Of a stretch of DNA of 64,000 nt, positions 26,243 to 34,072 are shown piece after piece (position 1 is the first letter of the stretch; every line of letters begins with the position of its first letter). The notes under the pieces were generated by a model. The model made no database searches, was not told the DNA's origin, and saw only the letters and a program-made list of their open reading frames with translations. Made by a program: the position numbers and the translations under genes. This DNA comes from Micromonospora rifamycinica (GTDB lineage Bacteria; Actinomycetota; Actinomycetes; Mycobacteriales; Micromonosporaceae): assembly GCF_900090265.1 (NCBI RefSeq), contig NZ_LT607752.1:1054001-1118000 (forward strand), given 5' to 3'.

Positions 26243-27691
26243 GGTCTCCTCCGGGTACGCGACGACCACCGGCCGCTCGTCGAAGATCCGGGTACGGCGA
26301 CCGGCGTCGTACGGCGGCCAGCCGGGGTCGCCGGTCGCTGCGAACGCCGTCCACGCCCCACGGAGCTGCCCGGACAGCTCATGCGCCGCCGGGGTGGGCG
26401 GATCGCCGATCAGCAGCGCGGGCTGCCCGCTGGTCAGGTTGCCGAAGACCAGCGGCACGTCCAGACCGTGACAGGCACCGAGGCCACCGCCCAGGCCCGG
26501 GGCCGGCCAGGTCAGCTCGTAGAGGTACGCCCGGCCGCCCCCGGCCAGGTGTGCATCGGCCAGGTGCAGGCTCGGCATCCGGAACAGCCAGTCGGCGTTG
26601 ACCAGCTCGTACAACTGCTCGTCGGTGGCGTCCGGGAACGCCTCCCGGTAACGGGCGGCACCGTGCGGCCCCGGGGCCAGCATCCGCAGCGCCGTCCCGG
26701 TCTGCTCCGGGGTGACCTGGCCGAGCACGCCGTCGAGCAGGCTGAACAGCCGGTGCTCGTCCCGGGTGTGCCCGACGAGCAGGTCGACGTCCCGCGCGGC
26801 ACCGTCGGCCAGTGCCCGCCACGGGGTCGCCGGCAGCACGTCCCCGTCGACGACCGGCGCGAACGGGATCGGCCGGTGGGTGATCGACCCCCACCGCTCC
26901 CGCCACCGGACGATACCGGCCGAGACCGCCTCGGCCACGGCCGGCAGCCGGGCCGGCGTCACCGTCGACAGCCCGGCCAGGGTCGGTGGTACCCCCAGCT
27001 CGGCGGCGCAGGCGGCGGTGACGTCGGCGGCCAGGTCGGGTGAGAAGAACGTCCCCGGGACGCTCTGCGCGACCGCGCGCCGGAACAGCCCGGCGGCGCG
27101 CGGCATGGCCAGCAGCGCGGCGACCGAGCCGCCGCCGGCCGACTGCCCGAAGACCGTCACCCGGCCCGGGTCGCCACCGAAGGCGCGGATGTTGTCCCGT
27201 ACCCATTCCAGGGCCGCCACCTGGTCGAGCAGCCCCCGGTTGGCCGGTGCCCCGTCGAGCTGCCCGAAACCCTCGAAACCGAGGCGGTAGTTGAGCGTCA
27301 CCACCACTGTCGCGCTGCGGGCGAGGTGCCCGCCGTCGTACTGCGGAAGGCCGGAACAGCCGACCAGGTAGCCACCTCCGGGGATCCACACCATCACCGG
27401 CAACCCCGCCGCCGGGTCCGGGTCCGGCGTCCACACGTTGAGCGTCAGCCAGTCGTCGCCGGTGTCCTGCGGGGACACCCCGAACGCGTCGGGCTGCGGA
27501 GGCGGCGGACCGTAGGCGACCGCCGGGCGTACGCCGTCCCAGTGGGATACCAGCTGCGGCGCGGCGAACCGGAGGGCATCGACCGGCGGCTCGGCGTACC
27601 GGATGCCGCGGAACACCGCCAGGCCCGCCTCCCGGCAGCCGCGCAGGACACCAGCCACGGTACGGACTTCCGGCTCGGACTCCGACGGCAT
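26186..27691 (-). CDS. Carboxylesterase type B family hydrolase
   Basis: A 501-aa esterase. The nucleophile elbow GQSAGGGS is at about residue 189. The oxyanion GGGY lies in MVWIPGGGYLVG, and the catalytic His is likely in GACHGLDVPLVFG. The N-terminal part FRGIRYAEPPVDALRF is the usual type B opening. It hydrolyses carboxylic esters; the natural substrate is unknown. ATG 27691 with GGAGGGG 7 nt upstream. No signal peptide is evident, so it is probably cytosolic. Its 3' end overlaps the WYL gene. Confidence 0.92.
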   Translation of the reverse strand: MPSESEPEVRTVAGVLRGCREAGLAVFRGIRYAEPPVDALRFAAPQLVSHWDGVRPAVAYGPPPPQPDAFGVSPQDTGDDWLTLNVWTPDPDPAAGLPVMVWIPGGGYLVGCSGLPQYDGGHLARSATVVVTLNYRLGFEGFGQLDGAPANRGLLDQVAALEWVRDNIRAFGGDPGRVTVFGQSAGGGSVAALLAMPRAAGLFRRAVAQSVPGTFFSPDLAADVTAACAAELGVPPTLAGLSTVTPARLPAVAEAVSAGIVRWRERWGSITHRPIPFAPVVDGDVLPATPWRALADGAARDVDLLVGHTRDEHRLFSLLDGVLGQVTPEQTGTALRMLAPGPHGAARYREAFPDATDEQLYELVNADWLFRMPSLHLADAHLAGGGRAYLYELTWPAPGLGGGLGACHGLDVPLVFGNLTSGQPALLIGDPPTPAAHELSGQLRGAWTAFAATGDPGWPPYDAGRRTRIFDERPVVVAYPEETSRLLWRDHTFAALPLLIG

Positions 27692-27853
27692 GCTGGCCCC
27701 TCCCCGCTCCCGGTCGGCCGCAGCATCCCAGCGCCCGCCGACCACCGGCAAACCATTTAGCGCCCTTGACGGAGGTCGGTCGCAGGTCGACCCATCAGGT
27801 CAGCCCGGCGGGAGGCTCCACCGCGCCCACGACGCGTCGTCGCCGGTGGTCGG

Positions 27854-28288
27854 TCAGGCGTCGACGGTGATGTCAGGGGCCAGGTCGGCGAGGAGTCGGG
27901 CAACATGCTGGCGGATCTCGTCGCGGACCTCGCGGACGACGGACAGCGGCTGGCCGGCCGGGTCGGTGAGTTTCCAGTCCTCGTAGCGTGTGCCGGGGAA
28001 GACGGGGCAGGTGTCGCCGCAGCCCATGGTGACGATCACGTCGCTGGCCTCGGCGGCGTCCCGGTCGAGGAGCTTCGGCTGCTCGGCGGTGATGTCGATG
28101 CCGACCTCGCGCATGGCGTCGACCGCGACGGGGTTGACGTGTTCGGCGGGTGCGGAGCCTGCGGAGCGGACCTCGACGGTGTTCCCGGCGAGGTGGCGCA
28201 GCCAGCCGGCGGCCATCTGGGAGCGGCCGGCGTTGTGGACGCAGACGAACAGCACCGATGGCGTGGTGTGCCGGGCGGGGGTGCTCAT
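27854..28288 (-). CDS. arsC: Arsenate reductase, low-molecular-weight phosphatase type
   Basis: A 144-aa protein with the LMW-PTP P-loop VCVHNAGRSQM near residue 16 and the later DVIVTMGCGDTCPVFPG segment, whose cysteines match the Cys pair used in thioredoxin- or mycothiol-coupled ArsC. It reduces As(V) to As(III) for export. ATG at 28288. It is the last gene of an arsR-aquaporin-acetyltransferase-arsC series on the minus strand, with a 32-bp gap from the acetyltransferase gene. Confidence 0.93.
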   Translation of the reverse strand: MSTPARHTTPSVLFVCVHNAGRSQMAAGWLRHLAGNTVEVRSAGSAPAEHVNPVAVDAMREVGIDITAEQPKLLDRDAAEASDVIVTMGCGDTCPVFPGTRYEDWKLTDPAGQPLSVVREVRDEIRQHVARLLADLAPDITVDA

Positions 28289-28320
28289 GGGTGGTGGACC
28301 TCTTTTCGGTGCTGACGTGG

Positions 28321-28839
28321 CTAGGTGACGGTGGGGCTGCGGCGTTCGATGAGGATGACGTCGCGCCATCGGTCGTGGTGGCGGCCGAGGCGTTCGCGTA
28401 CGCCGATGGCGCGGAAGCCGCAGGCGTGGTGCAGGGCGAGGCTGGCGGTGTTCTCGGGGAAGACCCCGGACTGGATGGTCCAGATGCCGGCCTGTTCGGT
28501 GGAGTCGATGAGTCGGTGGAGCAGGAGCCGGCCGACGCCCCGGCCCCGGGCGTCGGGGTGGACGTAGACGGAGTGCTCCACGACCCCGGCGTACACGCAC
28601 CGGTCGGACACCGGTGTGCACGCGACCCAGCCGAGCACGCGGTCGGCAGCCGCGTGGTCGAGGGCGACCCAGCGGTGTCCGGGCAGGCGGGTGGCGGTGA
28701 ACCGTGCCCAGGTGGGGGGTTCGGTCTCGAAGGTGGCGTCGCCGGTGGCGATCCCGTGCCGGTAGATGTCGAGCACCGCCGGGGCGTGTTCGTCGGTCAT
28801 CGGCACGAGATCGGGTCGGGACGACCGGACGCCGGTCAC
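28321..28839 (-). CDS. GNAT N-acetyltransferase, ArsN-like
   Basis: A 172-aa GNAT protein. The acetyl-CoA binding segment is YVHPDARGRGVGRLLLHRLI (motif A, about residue 95), followed by PENTASLALHHACGFRAIGV. It resembles PAT/ArsN enzymes that N-acetylate phosphinothricin or arsinothricin and so detoxify these amino acids. The ars-operon location favours an organoarsenical role. GTG start at 28839 overlaps the aquaporin stop by 4 bp; an internal ATG at 28800 would cut into the domain. Confidence 0.82.
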   Translation of the reverse strand: MTGVRSSRPDLVPMTDEHAPAVLDIYRHGIATGDATFETEPPTWARFTATRLPGHRWVALDHAAADRVLGWVACTPVSDRCVYAGVVEHSVYVHPDARGRGVGRLLLHRLIDSTEQAGIWTIQSGVFPENTASLALHHACGFRAIGVRERLGRHHDRWRDVILIERRSPTVT

Positions 28840-29588
28840 GACGCGGCCCGTTCCGGCTGTGCCGGTGCCAGCTCGACCGCCACTGCGTCCCGCTGTCGGA
28901 CGGTCGGATACCACCAGGTGGTCGCGACGACCGCGACCCCGACGGCGGCGAGCTGCGCGGCGACAAACCCGGCCGCCGAGGTGGGGGCGATGCCGGCGAA
29001 GGTGCCGGTGAACGTGCGGCCGATCGTGACGGCCGGGTTGGCGAACGAGGTGGAGGCGGTGAACCAGTACGCGCCACCGATCCACGCCCCGACCGCCGCC
29101 GGAGCGACCGCGGTCCGGCGGGTACGGGTGAGGGCGGCGATCAGCAGGAGGAGCCCGGCGGTCGCGACGACCTCGGCCAACCACAGTCCGCCCCCGTCGC
29201 GCCGGTGGGTGGAGATGGTGACGGCGGGCAACCCGAACATCAGGTGCGCCAGCACCGTGCCGCCGACCGCACCGAGCACCTGCGCCACGACGTACGCGCC
29301 GAGGTCACGGGTCGACAGGCCGGTTCCCGTACGGCGGGCCTGCCACCAGTCGGCGAGCGACACGACGGGGTTGAGGTGGGCACCGGACACCGGGCCGAAG
29401 ATGAGGATCAGCGCGCCGAGGGCGAACGCGGTGGCGATGCTGTTCTCCAGCAGTTGCAGCCCCACATCGCCCGGCGACAGGCGGGTGGCGGCGATCCCGG
29501 AGCCGACCACGGCGGTGACGAGCAGGCCGGTGCCGACCAGTTCCGCCGACGCCCGACGCAGCACGGCGTGCGGCGGGTCGGGCGTCAC
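28836..29588 (-). CDS. MIP/aquaporin-family channel in ars operon (AqpS-like)
   Basis: A 250-aa membrane protein with about six helices and the two half-helix motifs GAHLNPVVSLADWW and FANPAVTIGRTFTGTFAG. One NPA box is therefore NPV, as seen in aquaporins of ars operons. In such operons (AqpS type) the channel lets As(III) made by ArsC leave the cell down its gradient. GTG at 29588 overlaps arsR by 4 bp. No arsB/acr3 pump lies in this cluster, so this channel may be the arsenite exit. Confidence 0.88.
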   Translation of the reverse strand: MTPDPPHAVLRRASAELVGTGLLVTAVVGSGIAATRLSPGDVGLQLLENSIATAFALGALILIFGPVSGAHLNPVVSLADWWQARRTGTGLSTRDLGAYVVAQVLGAVGGTVLAHLMFGLPAVTISTHRRDGGGLWLAEVVATAGLLLLIAALTRTRRTAVAPAAVGAWIGGAYWFTASTSFANPAVTIGRTFTGTFAGIAPTSAAGFVAAQLAAVGVAVVATTWWYPTVRQRDAVAVELAPAQPERAAS

Positions 29589-29965
29589 CGGGCCGGCCCG
29601 GTCGACGCGGCGGCGGCCGAGACGTCCAGGAGCTGGGACAGGACGGCGAGGCGGGCCGGGACGATCCAGTAGTAGACCCAGGTCCCCCGGCGCTGGCAGT
29701 CGATCAACCCGGCCTCGCGCAGCACCTTCAGGTGGTGGGAGATCGTCGGGCCGGTCAGGGTGAACGCGTCGGTCAGCTCGCACACGCACACCTCGCCGCC
29801 GGCCCGCGCGGCGATCAGGGAGAGCAGCCGCAGCCGTACCGGGTCGCCGAGGGCCTTGAAGCCGCGTGCCAGACCGGCGGCGGCGTCCTCCGTGAGGGCC
29901 TCGGTGACCATCGGCGCGCAGCAGGCCGACGGGTCGGCGAGGACCGGCAGTTCTTGTCTCGACAC
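29585..29965 (-). CDS. arsR: ArsR-family arsenic-responsive repressor
   Basis: A 126-aa repressor. The winged helix includes FKALGDPVRLRLLSLIAARAG and TGPTISHHLKVLREAGLI. CVCEL near residue 60 matches the ELCVCDL-type metalloid site, and an extra CC pair is at residues 15-16. As(III) binding to the Cys releases DNA. It heads the ars operon and is divergent from arsI, with an inverted repeat (30011-30024) in between. Short intergenic distance to the operator supports autoregulation. Confidence 0.92.
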   Translation of the reverse strand: MSRQELPVLADPSACCAPMVTEALTEDAAAGLARGFKALGDPVRLRLLSLIAARAGGEVCVCELTDAFTLTGPTISHHLKVLREAGLIDCQRRGTWVYYWIVPARLAVLSQLLDVSAAAASTGPAR

Positions 29966-30010
29966 CCGTCTAGTTTGACAAGCATCTAACCAGAGTGCAA
30001 TCCTCTGCCT

Positions 30011-30024
30011 AGATAGTTATCTAA
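30011..30024. promoter_or_regulatory. ArsR operator candidate (TAGATA-GT-TATCTA)
   Basis: A perfect 6-bp inverted repeat with 2-nt spacer in the 76-bp arsR-arsI divergent region. A related ATCTAA half-site lies at 29985-29990. AT-rich dyads like this are the usual ArsR targets. It would control both directions. It sits 17 bp before the arsI start, which has a strong AGGAGG site. Confidence 0.7.
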
Positions 30025-30041
30025 ACAACAGGAGGTGTGGG

Positions 30042-30488
30042 ATGTCCCGCGTCCAGCTCGCCCTGCGCGTCTCCGACCTGGAAGGGTCGATCGCGTTCTA
30101 CTCGAAGCTGTTCGGCACCGAGCCGGCCAAGCGGCGGCCCGGCTACGCCAACTTCGCCATCGAGGAGCCCCCGCTGAAGCTGGTCCTGCTCGAAGGCGAC
30201 CCGGACCAGGCCACCGCGCTCGACCATCTCGGCGTCGAGGTGTTCGACGGCGCGCAGGTCACCGCCGCCACCGACCGGCTCACCGAGGCCGGGCTGATCA
30301 CCCTGACCGAGAACGACACCTCCTGCTGCTACGCCGTCCAGGACAAGGTCTGGGTCCGTGGACCCGGCGACGAGCGCTGGGAGGTGTACGTGGTCAAGGG
30401 CGACTCCGACCAGTACGGCACCTCCGCGCCGACCCCGCCCGCAACCGACGACGAACGCACGTGTTGCGAGACCACGTCCCGGAGCTGA
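30042..30488 (+). CDS. arsI: ArsI/CadI-type VOC metalloenzyme (C-As lyase)
   Basis: A 148-aa VOC protein: RVQLALRVSDLEGSIAFYSKLFG at the start, His in ALDHLGVEVF, and DTSCCYAVQDKVWV with the vicinal cysteines that bind trivalent organoarsenicals in ArsI. A C-terminal RTCCETTSRS adds another CC pair, also found in the family. ArsI uses Fe(II) and O2 to cleave the C-As bond of methylarsenite and aromatic arsenicals. Strong AGGAGG ribosome site. Divergent from arsR, likely under the same operator. Confidence 0.92.
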   Translation: MSRVQLALRVSDLEGSIAFYSKLFGTEPAKRRPGYANFAIEEPPLKLVLLEGDPDQATALDHLGVEVFDGAQVTAATDRLTEAGLITLTENDTSCCYAVQDKVWVRGPGDERWEVYVVKGDSDQYGTSAPTPPATDDERTCCETTSRS

Positions 30489-30679
30489 CGCCTGGGGGCT
30501 ACACCGGGGGTGGGGTGAGCCAGCCGAGGGGTTGACCGCTGAGGGCGGCTTCCGCCAGGCGGTGGGCGCTGGCGGTCTTGAGTGCCGCGCGTGAGCTGTC
30601 GATCCAGCGTTGGGGATTTCGGTCCGGATGACGGGCACTCGCTAGAATCCGGGAAGCAGCTAAAAACAAGCTAACATAT

Positions 30680-32059
30680 TCACGAAACGATAACGAATCG
30701 CCCCGACTTCACTTCAATCCCATCAGCTCTCATTCTCTCAAGAATCCGCCGGACCGGCCAACTATGGACGAATTTGGCCACCAAAGTGCCAGCTCCAGGC
30801 ACCCTATTGATAATCGCGAGCCTGGCGACCATTAGGGATAACCGAGCCGCATGGATGACAATCAGCCCATCTGGAAAATCTCCGCGATCTGCGTGCTTAA
30901 TATCATTGTAGGTATGCGCCAACGCCCGAGCAAGATCAACCAAGCTTTCCGCCACGGGGCCACTATCGATAGAAATAGAATCGAGCACACGGTAGAAGTA
31001 GGTCGCTGTGGCTGGAAGACCCGCTTCACCTACCGCCCCTCCCAGGACACCCCCGAGAGCTTCAATGCTCATTGATGAATTTATTACTTTATCTTCCGCA
31101 AATACACTTGATCGCTGAATCATTGACACGGCAGGAACGACAAAGCGTCGAGATCTCTCATACTCCCCAGCCCACCAAGCCAGAGATTGAGAAGAGAGCG
31201 CAGGGAGCGGGAGGACCGGCCAGTCAGAGCTTTTGCCGCCCACTCCAACTTTGTAGTGATCCGCAACCGTACCGGCAACCAGTATTCCCACTTCGTCCGC
31301 CCCATAGATTTTTCCATCGAGCGTCCGCACCGCGAAACGATGATCTCGAATCGTATGTCTAGTGAAATACGAACCGCTTCCCAGAATCAGCGATAGAAGG
31401 TCGCGAAACTTGCGGTGCTCCGCAAGGTGACGGGAAACCGGCTGCGGTTCCTGAAATCGGCTTTCAAGAACAGTTTCGTCTGAGATGTTGATTCCCCGCC
31501 CTCCCGCTCCACTTTGCCCCCAATGCGTTACAAGTCGCATACGAGCGGCACCCTGAAGCCAAGAGATCCCCTGCATCGACTCCACCTTGTACGCGATTCG
31601 AACAGTCCGCTCTCGGGTATTTTCTGAACGCTCCCTCTCCCATACAACCGACGACATCCCAGACCATTCAGCAAGGCCGTCAATGTGAGACGAGAGCTTT
31701 ACTACTCGCAATTCATCATCGACGAGACCCGAACGCTCCTGAAGAACCGCCTCCCGCGCTCGGAGGCGGCCGATATCGAGGTATGCACCCTGAACTATTC
31801 TTGCCACCCGACAACCAAAAAGAGAAATTCGTAGATCTTCCGACCTGAAAAGAAGGTTCTCAGGCGGCTTCTCATCACCAAACCACTGCCTTGGAACTTT
31901 AAATTGCTCAGCACCGAATCCAATGTATGGAATTTCGGCGAGGACACCCAGCTTGGAATCAACCCACACCGCCCCTACAACACATGGCAGCTCATCGTCT
32001 TTTGCATGAATAAACACACCTGTCCGCTTTTCGCCCGGATTGAGAATTGGCTGGCTCAT
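30680..32059 (-). CDS. Candidate HEPN/ApeA-like defence protein on AT-rich segment
   Basis: A 459-aa protein of AT-richer composition than all its neighbours, suggesting recent transfer. The N-terminal part (residues about 10-90: EKRTGVFIHAKDDELPCVVGAVW, later ISLFGCRVARI) has the layout of ApeA-type N-terminal domains. The C-terminal part is helical with LVDLARALAHTYNDIKHADRG near 375-392. There, NDIKH resembles the HEPN (RN)xxxH site, but the usual Arg aligns with Tyr. ApeA proteins are HEPN anti-phage nucleases. ATG at 32059 with TAGGAG upstream. Single gene, no visible partner. Alternative: an unrelated hypothetical. Homology is tentative. Confidence 0.5.
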   Translation of the reverse strand: MSQPILNPGEKRTGVFIHAKDDELPCVVGAVWVDSKLGVLAEIPYIGFGAEQFKVPRQWFGDEKPPENLLFRSEDLRISLFGCRVARIVQGAYLDIGRLRAREAVLQERSGLVDDELRVVKLSSHIDGLAEWSGMSSVVWERERSENTRERTVRIAYKVESMQGISWLQGAARMRLVTHWGQSGAGGRGINISDETVLESRFQEPQPVSRHLAEHRKFRDLLSLILGSGSYFTRHTIRDHRFAVRTLDGKIYGADEVGILVAGTVADHYKVGVGGKSSDWPVLPLPALSSQSLAWWAGEYERSRRFVVPAVSMIQRSSVFAEDKVINSSMSIEALGGVLGGAVGEAGLPATATYFYRVLDSISIDSGPVAESLVDLARALAHTYNDIKHADRGDFPDGLIVIHAARLSLMVARLAIINRVPGAGTLVAKFVHSWPVRRILERMRADGIEVKSGRFVIVS

Positions 32060-32232
32060 AGCTCACTCCTAACGGGGCTCCTGCTTGCACCTTTATCGCT
32101 TGCCGAACCTACGATAAGTGCTGCCCTCCGAAGAGGTTTCCACCACGTGCCCAACGCCCACGGCAACCGGCGGCACCTGACAGAAGCCCGATCACATCAC
32201 CGTCAAGACCCTCACGACAAGTTGATGCAGAC

Positions 32233-32680
32233 CACAACCTGCCGTACTGCCGGCATGCCGACTCCCGGGTGGTTGACTCGCGCGAGGCCGACGCGGGCGA
32301 GCCCATCCGGCGGGAGGGCTCCTTCCCGGAGTGAGGCAAGCGGTTCACCACCGTCGAGGAGGCTGTGCTCGCGGTGGTCAAGCGCAGCGGCGTGACCGAG
32401 CCGTTCCGGATCAAGATCATCAGTGGGGTGCGCAAGACACGCCAGGGGCGGGCGGTCGACGAGGACTCCATCGCCCTGCTGCCCCAGAAGGTCGAGGAGA
32501 CCGTCCGGGCCAAGGGCACGGCCGAACTGCCGACCCACGACGCGGGACTGGCGATCCTGGGCCACTTCGCGACCTGGAACGAGGTGGCCTACCTGCGCTT
32601 CGCCAGCGTCTACCGCTCGTTCGACTCGCTCGCCGGGACTTCGAGACGAGATCAAGGCCGTCGGTCACCTAAGCCGGATG
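32233..32680 (+). pseudogene. Decayed copy of nrdR (ribonucleotide reductase repressor)
   Basis: In one frame this reads like NrdR from near its start to near its end: [17 protein letters not shown], then [41 protein letters not shown] and [18 protein letters not shown]. But the zinc ribbon is broken: the first Cys codon is CTG (32239-32241), and the second CxxC reads F-P-E-stop, with TGA at 32332-32334. After RSFDSLA the frame shifts (extra G near 32637), losing the normal DFE-EI ending. NrdR represses ribonucleotide reductase genes using this zinc ribbon and an ATP-cone. This copy should be non-functional; the intact gene is presumably elsewhere. Confidence 0.87.
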
Positions 32681-32927
32681 CCAGCCAGGCTGACGCAGCA
32701 ATCAAGCGAGAGGAAAGTATGGCGCGTAGTACTAACCAGGGCGACTTCTGCACTCTTGCTCAAAAGAAAACCAAGAGCGAAGTTGTGGGAGTGCGGAGTG
32801 TGTGCTGCCGTTGCGGTAAGCCATGGCCTCACCGTCGGTGATCTCATGCTGAGGCAGGGGTCGCCTGACTTCGGCGACTGACCTCTGCGGTCAAAAGGCA
32901 CCGGCTGGCTGATCGGGAGGGCTCTGC

Positions 32928-33143
32928 CTACTCGGCGACGAAGACGCCCACGCCAGGCAGGGTCTCGGTCATGCCCTTGATCCGTAGCACCTGCATGGCG
33001 CGGTCGATCACCGGCTCGGTAACGCCGTAGTGCTCGATCAACTCTCGTCGGCTGGGCAGCTTGGAGCCCGGCGGAAACTCGCCGGTAGCGATGCGTTCGG
33101 CAAGGTCGTCGGCGATCTGCTCGTAGCGGTAACGCGGTGGCAC
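32928..33143 (-). CDS. Small GntR-type winged-helix regulator
   Basis: A 71-aa protein consisting only of a GntR DNA-binding domain: RYRYEQIADDLAERIATGEF, GSKLPSRRELIEHYGV, then VIDRAMQVLRIKGM and GVGVFVAE. The usual C-terminal ligand domain is absent; the stop follows directly. GTG at 33143 has GAGGGG upstream; a start at 33167 adds 8 residues. Divergent from two coupled microprotein genes across a spacer with a 14-bp inverted repeat. Small stand-alone GntR proteins often accompany actinobacterial integrative elements, but no integrase is seen. Confidence 0.85.
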   Translation of the reverse strand: MPPRYRYEQIADDLAERIATGEFPPGSKLPSRRELIEHYGVTEPVIDRAMQVLRIKGMTETLPGVGVFVAE

Positions 33144-33150
33144 GGTGTTC

Positions 33151-33312
33151 CCCTCGGTTGGCAACACGAGTAGACCACCTACGCCAGCCCTTGACTACCC
33201 AACGGTACCTGTGGGAGGTTGCCCCAGAGGTCGATTCCCTCGGTTGGCACTGTGGGCCGCTCCTCACTGGCGTGGATGCCCGGGACGACCCCCGTGATCG
33301 GGCATCCACGCC
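33151..33312. promoter_or_regulatory. Divergent spacer with 14-bp inverted repeat and 13-bp direct repeat
   Basis: GGCGTGGATGCCCG (33269-33282) pairs perfectly with 33299-33312 around a 16-nt loop. Separately, CCCTCGGTTGGCA occurs at 33151-33163, next to the GntR start, and again at 33237-33249. Both lie between divergent genes, so they are candidate operators for the GntR protein or a leader hairpin. Confidence 0.5.
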
Positions 33313-33396
33313 CCGGACACATGCAGCACGAGGAGGCAAAGCAGTGCTCCACTCCGATCCCCGGACGCGGCGAACATCGAAGGCTCCGGCGAGCCG

Positions 33397-33585
33397 ATGA
33401 GGCGCGTCTCCTACGACGGGTACGTCCTAGCGGTAGCGCTCTCCCTCGCCCGCCGGCATCGGCCTGTCTGGTCATGGCGGCAATGGCGACACGTCTGCCG
33501 CTGCGGAAGCGCCCTGCCTTGCCGAAGCCGCCACCGCATCCCGATCAACCGCGGCCACTGGCCCAGCCAGGGCGGCCCGCAATGA
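33397..33585 (+). CDS. Small Cys/His/Arg-rich protein, unknown function
   Basis: A 62-aa ORF, ATG at 33397. The second half, RHVCRCGSALPCRSRHRIPINRGHW (split around residues 31-55), has three Cys and several His/Arg, suggesting a small zinc-binding or nucleic-acid-binding unit. Its TGA overlaps the ATG of the next ORF in ATGA, a sign that both are translated. It is not recognised by name. It lies divergent from the GntR regulator. Confidence 0.55.
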   Translation: MRRVSYDGYVLAVALSLARRHRPVWSWRQWRHVCRCGSALPCRSRHRIPINRGHWPSQGGPQ

Positions 33586-33698
33586 CCCCACCGGACCCGA
33601 CCCACTATCAAGTGGTCTGGGAGGAGCAGATCCGCCAGCACGAGCAAGGCCACCTCAGGAACGAGCGCCCCAAGGCTCGCATCGAACGCCTGATCTGA
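33582..33698 (+). CDS. 38-aa microprotein coupled to the preceding ORF
   Basis: Starts with ATG in the 4-bp overlap with the previous ORF and encodes a hydrophilic helix-forming peptide: MTPPDPTHYQVVWEEQIRQH followed by a basic tail ending RIERLI. Too short to classify. The coupling supports expression, but homology is unknown. Confidence 0.45.
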   Translation: MTPPDPTHYQVVWEEQIRQHEQGHLRNERPKARIERLI

Positions 33699-33925
33699 CG
33701 CCAGAAGTACAGCAGCGACATACAGCGCCAGTGCCGGTCGAGCCCGACCGGTAGGAGCACCACCGGTCGCACGACCCCCGATCCGGCCGGCCTGTCGACA
33801 GTTCACCCTCGGAATCGACCCCGTAGGAGCGGCCCCATGCAGCACAAGTCTGTCGTCAACCGCTGGTCCCATCACCACACCCCGACAGACGGTCCCGTTG
33901 CCGGAGCCGGAGAGCGAGGGCGCTC

Positions 33926-34072
33926 GTGATCTCCAACGTCCTGTCGGTCCTGTTCGGGGGGTTGGTGCCGGGCTTCCTGCTCGGGCTGCTCGCGTTCCGG
34001 GTCAAGTCCCGGTGGTGTCCCCGCTGCGGCGAGTCCACCCACACCATGCCGGTGCCGGGGCACGACCGGTGA
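33926..34072 (+). CDS. Small single-TM protein with CPRCG zinc knuckle
   Basis: A 48-aa ORF from GTG 33926 (GAGGG about 6 nt upstream). Residues 1-24 form one hydrophobic helix (VLSVLFGGLVPGFLLGLLAF). After a basic KSRW comes CPRCGESTH, a short zinc-knuckle-like motif. Its stop overlaps the XRE gene start by 4 bp (GTGA), so both are probably co-translated. Function unknown; possibly a membrane partner of the regulator. Confidence 0.6.
   Translation: MISNVLSVLFGGLVPGFLLGLLAFRVKSRWCPRCGESTHTMPVPGHDR

Noticed and set aside
32665..33339. 224-aa minus-strand frame covering the GntR gene
   Set aside because: The GntR domain is in another frame; this one is Arg-rich and lacks motifs.
30489..33700. 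Complete integrative element
   Set aside because: Composition and content look accessory, but no integrase, excisionase or att repeats were found, and the flanking tRNA-Arg is 5 kb away.
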